Part shown: in pieces, positions 14,527 to 18,495 of the stretch
How positions within the stretch are numbered: position 1 is the first letter of the stretch
How the letters are laid out: every line of letters starts with the position of its first letter
Source: Verrucomicrobiota bacterium
GTDB lineage: Bacteria; Verrucomicrobiota; Verrucomicrobiia; Limisphaerales; AV2
DNA length: 18,495 nucleotides
Assembly: GCA_003218935.1 (NCBI GenBank)
Contig: QHPA01000063.1
Coordinates: forward strand, 1 to 18,495
Direction of reading: 5' to 3'
Translations under genes and position numbers: made by a program
The notes under the pieces: generated by a model
What the model was told of the DNA's origin: nothing
Databases searched by the model: none
The model's input: only the letters and a program-made list of their open reading frames with translations

Positions 14527-14557
14527 CCATCCCTGCCCTCTCCCCAGGGTGGGAGAG
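14527..14557. repeat. Short palindromic repeat upstream of the ACP gene
   Basis: CCATCCCTGCCCTCTCCC begins a unit whose second half pairs with itself: CTCTCCC (14538-14544) and GGGAGAG (14551-14557) around a 6-base loop. An inverted relative occurs inside the ketosynthase-like gene at 13298-13324. It looks like a dispersed REP-type unit rather than a terminator, since no T-run follows. Confidence 0.6.
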
Positions 14558-14603
14558 AATCGGGCGATAAGACGTGAAGCGGAAAACAATTTGGAATTAC
14601 AAA

Positions 14604-14876
14604 ATGGACGACGTCAACACCCTGAAAGGCCGCATCAAGAGCATGCTGGTGGAAAACCTCATGCTGCCGGTGGCGGTGGCGGAAATCAACGATGACCAGC
14701 CGTTGTTCGGTCCCGGGAGCCTCGGCCTCGACTCGGTGGACGCGTTACAACTGGTCGTGGCGCTCGACAAACATTTTGGCCTGAAAATCCCCGACCCGGC
14801 CACAGCGAAAGAAATCCTGCAAAACGTCAGCACCATTGTTTTGGCCGTGCAAAAGAAAATGGCCGGTGCCGTTTGA
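14604..14876 (+). CDS. Acyl carrier protein
   Basis: This 90 aa acidic helical protein carries the 4'-phosphopantetheine attachment site GLDSVDALQL, with Ser44 as the modified residue. The flanking pattern DDQPLFGPGSLGLDSVDALQLVVALDKHFG, with the extra G-P-G-S before the site, is common in ACPs of type II polyketide/aryl-polyene-like sets rather than in the primary fatty-acid AcpP. The ATG at 14604 is preferred over a GTG at 14574, because the extra ten residues would not fit and TGGAA lies 7 bases upstream of the ATG as a weak ribosome-binding site. It ends the plus-strand ketosynthase/ketoreductase set and presumably tethers the growing acyl chain. It needs a phosphopantetheinyl transferase encoded elsewhere. 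Confidence 0.93.
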   Translation: MDDVNTLKGRIKSMLVENLMLPVAVAEINDDQPLFGPGSLGLDSVDALQLVVALDKHFGLKIPDPATAKEILQNVSTIVLAVQKKMAGAV

Positions 14877-15142
14877 TTTGCGCCTGCGGCGGACTCTGGA
14901 GCAGCCCTGGCATTTAATACGCATACATACTTTTTTGCTGACAGGCCGGCAACACTCTGTTATCAACCGCAATCTATAACAACTGTTTCTAAAACCATGA
15001 GGGCCTACCCACGAACCCGGTGGGGCGAGACTCCGTCGAGCCCTGAATTTCTGCCCTCGGAGGTCAGGGCTCGACGGAGTCTCGCCCCACCGTTCATGAT
15101 CCCGTGGCGCGCCAATATGGCGTGCAGCCTACCCATCCCGTC
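14877..15142. other. Intergenic region before the ABC importer, with hairpin copy B
   Basis: The first ~120 bases are AT-richer than the surroundings and contain TATAAC at 14975-14980, a good -10 match without a convincing -35. The rest is occupied by hairpin copy B, so any transcript starting at that -10 would carry the hairpin in its leader. No Shine-Dalgarno is visible. Confidence 0.4.
15011..15116. repeat. Long hairpin repeat element, copy B
   Basis: Perfect 28-base arms at 15019-15046 and 15064-15091 surround a 17-base loop; the arm core is the same GGTGGGGCGAGACTCCGTCG as in copies A and C. Similarity to copy C continues rightward (GTTCATG, TCCC, GCGC, GCCAAT) to about 15116. That stretch covers a GTG at 15104 that would otherwise be the longest start of the binding-protein gene. 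Confidence 0.9.
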
Positions 15143-16279
15143 ATGCGTATGAAAGCGAAGGCGGCCGTCACCGATCTCGTCGCCAAGGTGGCATTGGGCG
15201 CACTGCTCCTGACGGGCTGCAACAAGAGTTCGGAGAACACCAGCGGCGGCCCGGCTAAAGTCCGGGTGGGGTATATCGGCCTGACCTGCGAGGCGCCGAT
15301 TTTCACCGCTGTCGAAAAGGGCTTCTTCAAGGAAGAGGGCCTGGACGTCACGCTCGTCAAATGCGAGTGGGCGAATTACAAGGACGTGCTGGCGCTGGGC
15401 GGATTCGACGTAACGCATCACCTGGTCATGTACTTTCTCAAACCCGTCGAACAAGGACTGGACGTGAGGTTCACCGGCGGCATCCATCGCGGCTGTCTGC
15501 GGGTCCAGGCAGCGGCGAAGGGGAATATTCGGTCGATAAAAGATTTGCGCGGCAAGCGCATCGGCGTGCCCGGAATGGGAACGCCGCCGTTCATCTTCGC
15601 CAATCGCGTCCTCGGCGCCAATGGCATCGACCCAAGCAGAGAGATCACCTGGCTCGTGTTCCCGGCCGGCGAACTCGGATTGGCCCTCGACAAAGGAGAG
15701 GTGGACGCAGTGGCGAATTCCGAGCCGATCGGCAGTTTGCTGCTCGCCGACGGCAAGGTCCGCAACATCGCCGACCAGGCGGCGGATGCGCCTTACAAAG
15801 ACGAATATTGCTGCGCCGTGCTGGTGAACGGGAAGTATCTCGCGCGTAACCCAAAGGCGTCTGCGGCCGCCACCCGCGCTCTGCTCAAGGCCGCCAAATG
15901 GGTGGAAGCCAATCCTGCGGCGGCCGCAAGACTGTCGGTTGAGAAGAAGTATCTCGCCTCGACCGTGGAACAAAACACGATCGCGATATCGCACCTGCGC
16001 TACGTTCCGAGCATTTCCGGAGCGGAAGCCGCCGTCAGATTGGCGGCCACTGAAATGCAGAGGGCCGGGATGCTCAACCCCTCCACCGATGTGGTTGGAT
16101 TGGCTGGCCGCGCATTCGTCCATCTGGACGGCGTTTCGGATGAATGGCTTGAGTCGCTCCAGGTCGAAAAGGTCGTCGGCGGTCAGGCGCCCCCGGACTG
16201 GGACATTCGCCGCTACGCCCAGAACAGCCTGTCGGATCCGTTCTGCTCAGCCTGTCTAATCTTCCCGGCGGCCCGATGA
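15143..16279 (+). CDS. ABC transporter substrate-binding lipoprotein (NitT/TauT, NMT1-like type)
   Basis: This is a periplasmic solute-binding lipoprotein of an importer in the nitrate/sulfonate/taurine class. The signal peptide MRMKAKAAVTDLVAKVALGA ends in the lipobox LLTGC, so Cys26 is the lipidated residue. Mature features are typical: VRVGYIGLTCEAPIFTAVEKGFF, DVTHHLVMYFL, SIKDLRGKRIGVPGMGTPPFIFANRVL, VFPAGELGLALDKGEVDAV. Cysteines in GLTCEAP, IHRGCLR and DEYCCAV, plus a His pair, are unusual for this class and might bind a metal or thiol ligand. The start at 15143 is chosen over GTG 15104 because the latter lies in a repeat and would displace the signal peptide; ATG 15149 is also possible. 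It overlaps the permease start by ATGA. The ligand is unknown. Confidence 0.9.
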   Translation: MRMKAKAAVTDLVAKVALGALLLTGCNKSSENTSGGPAKVRVGYIGLTCEAPIFTAVEKGFFKEEGLDVTLVKCEWANYKDVLALGGFDVTHHLVMYFLKPVEQGLDVRFTGGIHRGCLRVQAAAKGNIRSIKDLRGKRIGVPGMGTPPFIFANRVLGANGIDPSREITWLVFPAGELGLALDKGEVDAVANSEPIGSLLLADGKVRNIADQAADAPYKDEYCCAVLVNGKYLARNPKASAAATRALLKAAKWVEANPAAAARLSVEKKYLASTVEQNTIAISHLRYVPSISGAEAAVRLAATEMQRAGMLNPSTDVVGLAGRAFVHLDGVSDEWLESLQVEKVVGGQAPPDWDIRRYAQNSLSDPFCSACLIFPAAR

Positions 16280-17313
16280 ACACTTCGGCTCAAGATACCC
16301 ACGACGCGGTTCAGATGAGTGAGGAAAAAGTGGCGCGCGCGGGGAGTATCGGCTCGCCGGCTGCATCACGAGCGCGAGCCCGGACTCTCCTGGCCATCCC
16401 GGTGGCGGCATCCGTCGCGCTCGGCGTTCATCTCTTTGTATCCAAAAACCAGCCGGTGCCGGAAACGAATTCCTACTCCGTGTTTCTGGGTATCATTCTC
16501 GGTTCCGCCGGCGTGGCCGCGGTAGCGCAGTCATTCTGGTCACACCTGCGGCGATGGATGCTGCACATGTGCCCGATTATCGCCGCCGCAGTCTGCTTGT
16601 TGTGCTTCTGGGAAGTGATCACTTCGGGTTTGCGATTGCTCCCGCTGCCGTATTTCCCCAGCCCCGCCGCGGTGCTGCAAAGCCTGATCGACGATCGAGG
16701 TATGCTCTTCCACAGCACCTGCAATTCGCTGATCCTGCTGCTCTCCGGTTACCTGCTCGGCCTGGCGGTCGCTGTGGTAACCGGCGTTTCCATCGGCTGG
16801 CTCAACCAGGCGCGGTATTGGGGCATGCCGCTCTTAAAAGTTGTCGGACCGATCCCGGCCACCGCGTGGATTCCGCTGGCGATGGTCCTGTCGCCCGCAC
16901 CCAGGTTCTCCGCCGTCGGCATCATCGCGCTGGCGGTCTGGTTCCCGGTGACGATGCTCACCGCGTCCGGCATTTCCAACACCCGCGCCTCCTACGTCGA
17001 TGTCGCCCGCACGCTGGGCGCCGGGCGAGCGTACCTGATCTTCCGCGTCGCCATTCCGGCTGCCATGCCGAGTATCTTCATCGGTTTGTTCATGGGCCTC
17101 GGGGCGGCGTTCCTGACGCTCGTGGTGGCGGAGACCGTCGGTGTGAAATCCGGGCTCGGCTGGTATGTGGCCTGGGCTCAGGGTTGGGCCGAGTATGGAA
17201 AGGTGTACGCCGCCCTCGTCATCATGGCGGCTTTCTTCTCAACCATCATGACCCTGTTGTTCAAGGTGCGGGACCGCGTGCTGGTTTGGCAGAAGGGAGT
17301 GATCAAGTGGTAG
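16276..17313 (+). CDS. ABC transporter permease (SsuC/TauC-like)
   Basis: This inner-membrane permease has the BPD_transp_1 fold. The conserved core begins near residue 98 with FWEVITSGLRLLPLPYFPSPAAVLQSL, as in SsuC/TauC/NrtB. The EAA loop that docks the ATPase is VDVARTLGAGRAYLIFRVAIPAAMPSIFIGL (241-271), and the C-terminus ends ...RVLVWQKGVIKW, a standard family ending. At 345 aa it is about 80 residues longer than SsuC: residues 37-56 and 66-88 form two extra N-terminal hydrophobic segments. Its start overlaps the binding-protein stop by ATGA and its end overlaps the ATPase start by seven bases, so the three genes form one translationally coupled operon. Confidence 0.93.
   Translation: MNTSAQDTHDAVQMSEEKVARAGSIGSPAASRARARTLLAIPVAASVALGVHLFVSKNQPVPETNSYSVFLGIILGSAGVAAVAQSFWSHLRRWMLHMCPIIAAAVCLLCFWEVITSGLRLLPLPYFPSPAAVLQSLIDDRGMLFHSTCNSLILLLSGYLLGLAVAVVTGVSIGWLNQARYWGMPLLKVVGPIPATAWIPLAMVLSPAPRFSAVGIIALAVWFPVTMLTASGISNTRASYVDVARTLGAGRAYLIFRVAIPAAMPSIFIGLFMGLGAAFLTLVVAETVGVKSGLGWYVAWAQGWAEYGKVYAALVIMAAFFSTIMTLLFKVRDRVLVWQKGVIKW
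17293..17299 (+). promoter_or_regulatory. Shine-Dalgarno AAGGGAG that fixes the ATPase start
   Basis: AAGGGAG lies seven bases upstream of GTG at 17307, inside the end of the permease gene. The ATPase frame is open far upstream, so this site together with the family N-terminus decides the start. Confidence 0.7.
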
Positions 17314-18338
17314 CCATTCCCGGGAACGTCGCCCGAACTGAAGGCTCCTCGCTGCGCATACTGGGCGTGAGCAAGGACTTTCCAGCCCCGGACAACCCTC
17401 AGGCCCGTGTGTTGGCGCTGAATGCCGTGTCTCTTTCCCTCGCGGCGGGGGAGCTGGTCTCCATTGTTGGCCCCAGTGGCTGCGGCAAGTCCGCGCTCCT
17501 TCGTGTCATCGCCGGACTTGACTCTCCCAATTCAGGTGAGCTTTGGATCGACGATGAACCCATCAGCGGCCCCAACGCCGAACGCGGTCTGGTCTTTCAG
17601 GACCCCAACCTTTTTCCCTGGCTGACGGTCCGGCGCAACATTCAGGCCGGCCTCGTCGCGCGCGGCGTGCTCCAGGAGAAACGCCATGAGGTGGACGAGT
17701 TCATGCGGCTCGTCGGCCTCGCAGCATTCGCCAACGCCTTCCCCCACCATCTATCCGGCGGCATGGCCCAACGGGTCGCTTTGGCGCGGGCGCTGATCAA
17801 TCATCCAAAAGTTCTTCTCCTCGACGAGCCCCTGGGGGCCCTCGACGCCTTCACACGCATGCGCATGCAGGATGAGGTGCTGCGCCTCTGGCAGGCTCGC
17901 CGCACGACCATGCTCCTGGTTACTCACGACATCGATGAAGCCATCTATATGAGCGACCGCATCGTTATCATGACCCCCAGCCCCGGCCGGATCGATCAAA
18001 CCATCGTCGTCGCCCTGCATCGCCCGCGCCAGAGAAGCAGTCCGGAATTCCTTCGCCTCCGGGCCGACATCCTCGAACTGCTCCACTTCGCGGGCAACGC
18101 CACCCGTGACCGGAGTCCGGGCGTCGGCGACAGCTCATCGGGGGAAAATCAGAACCCGCCAGAAAATGCGAAGCCGGAAGAACCTGACTTGGCGCCCCAA
18201 CACACGGAGTCGCGCGCGATCCGCTCCCCTGCCCCGCCCTCCGAACCGCTCGACGCGCAAGTCATCATCATCGGCGGCGGTCCCGCCGGTTCGAGCTTGG
18301 CGCTTAACTTTCCGAGCCGGAAATCGTCCGCGGCGTGA
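17307..18338 (+). CDS. ABC transporter ATP-binding protein with C-terminal flavoprotein fragment
   Basis: Residues 16-260 are a complete ABC ATPase of the SsuB/TauB/NrtD type: Walker A GPSGCGKS (55-62), Q-loop Gln98 in LVFQDPNLFPWLTV, signature LSGGMAQ (149-155), Walker B VLLLDEP (169-175), D-loop GALD and switch His207 in THDIDEA. SsuB-like proteins end near here. This frame continues with about 55 residues rich in Pro, Glu, Ser and Asn, then DAQVIIIGGGPAGSSLAL, the start of an FAD/NAD(P)-binding Rossmann domain, and stops eight residues later. Either a longer ATPase-flavoprotein fusion has been truncated, or the remains of a downstream gene were joined. The ATPase part should be functional. 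The start is GTG 17307, with a good ribosome-binding site. It energises import through the adjacent permease. Confidence 0.92.
   Translation: MVAIPGNVARTEGSSLRILGVSKDFPAPDNPQARVLALNAVSLSLAAGELVSIVGPSGCGKSALLRVIAGLDSPNSGELWIDDEPISGPNAERGLVFQDPNLFPWLTVRRNIQAGLVARGVLQEKRHEVDEFMRLVGLAAFANAFPHHLSGGMAQRVALARALINHPKVLLLDEPLGALDAFTRMRMQDEVLRLWQARRTTMLLVTHDIDEAIYMSDRIVIMTPSPGRIDQTIVVALHRPRQRSSPEFLRLRADILELLHFAGNATRDRSPGVGDSSSGENQNPPENAKPEEPDLAPQHTESRAIRSPAPPSEPLDAQVIIIGGGPAGSSLALNFPSRKSSAA
18246..18338 (+). pseudogene. Remnant of an FAD-dependent oxidoreductase
   Basis: The codons for PLDAQVIIIGGGPAGSSLAL reproduce the N-terminal FAD fingerprint GxGxxG/A of halogenase or geranylgeranyl-reductase-like flavoproteins. 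The following residues FPSRKSSAA are unrelated to any such domain and end in TGA. In the +1 frame the next bases read SEPEIVRGVKVTSAPPS and then stop, which may be another displaced fragment. The rest of the flavoprotein is missing. The break is about 80 bases upstream of hairpin copy C, suggesting deletion or rearrangement. Confidence 0.6.
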
Positions 18339-18373
18339 AGGTGACCAGCGCGCCGCCCTCACCTTTACCCTGC

Positions 18374-18482
18374 CCATGAATCAGGTGGGGCGAGACCCCG
18401 TCGAGCCCTGATTTCTATTCATTGGAGATCAGGGCTCGACGGAGTCTCGCCCCACCGTTCATGGTCCCAATGCGCTGCCAAT
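18374..18482. repeat. Long hairpin repeat element, copy C
   Basis: The arms at 18374-18412 and 18428-18464 pair with a three-base bulge (TCA at 18381-18383) and one or two mismatches, around a 15-base loop. Similarity to copy B continues to about 18482 with a single-base indel. Copies B and C are in the same orientation and bracket the ABC importer genes. Confidence 0.88.
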
Positions 18483-18495
18483 TTTGAAATTCGCG

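Noticed and set aside
15104..15142. GTG start of the binding protein at 15104
   Set aside because: It lies in the right flank shared by hairpin copies B and C and would place 13 extra residues before the lipoprotein signal peptide.
16554..17306. Upstream part of the ATPase open frame
   Set aside because: It overlaps the permease out of frame and encodes Arg/Gly-rich text with no motif; the Shine-Dalgarno and GTG at 17307 give the family N-terminus.
6837..18482. CRISPR array or insertion sequences from the repeated GTGGGGCGAGACTCC units
   Set aside because: The copies are kilobases apart, palindromic and without regular spacers, and no cas or transposase gene is present.

Overview
The window is about 18.5 kb of high-GC bacterial chromosome, most likely from a soil or freshwater Verrucomicrobiota of the Pedosphaera/Limisphaera type. 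This is inferred from three things: the C-terminal 'ETSTNL...' module of the large secreted protein at 1461-4358, the abundance of long GC-rich intergenic palindromes, and the general lack of Shine-Dalgarno sequences. No 16S rRNA or other decisive marker is present, so the placement is an inference.

Left part (1-6700): nuoA and nuoB of respiratory complex I run leftward off the window edge. Next comes a large secreted beta-helix protein on the plus strand. A small basic conserved-looking protein follows, then a family 2 glycosyltransferase whose stop codon overlaps the start of an SDR oxidoreductase; these three are on the minus strand.

Middle part (7000-14880): this is the most distinctive block. 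A HydE-like radical SAM enzyme (plus) converges on a minus-strand operon of secreted protein, flavin-dependent-halogenase-family protein and UbiE-type methyltransferase. From the same divergent promoter region, a plus-strand set encodes an active ketosynthase, a ketosynthase-like protein lacking all three catalytic residues (chain-length-factor-like), a FabG-type ketoreductase and an acyl carrier protein. Together they look like a type II fatty-acid/polyketide pathway with methyl and possibly halogen tailoring, comparable in parts list to aryl polyene, xanthomonadin or flexirubin loci. The dehydratase, acyltransferase, activating ligase and phosphopantetheinyl transferase are not in the window.

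Right part (15000-18495): a NitT/TauT-type ABC importer (lipoprotein binding protein, permease, ATPase) forms a tightly overlapping operon. The ATPase reading frame runs through a proline/acid-rich linker into the first dinucleotide-binding fingerprint of a flavoprotein and then breaks off.

Repeats: one long hairpin element occurs three times (6837-6926, 15011-15116, 18374-18482); the last two bracket the importer. At least three other palindromic repeat types occur (4829-4947, 12361-12489, and a short one at 14527-14557 whose inverted relative lies inside the ketosynthase-like gene). Short AT-rich spacers built of CGTTA/GTTCAA units flank nuoB. No tRNA, rRNA, CRISPR array or transposase was seen.
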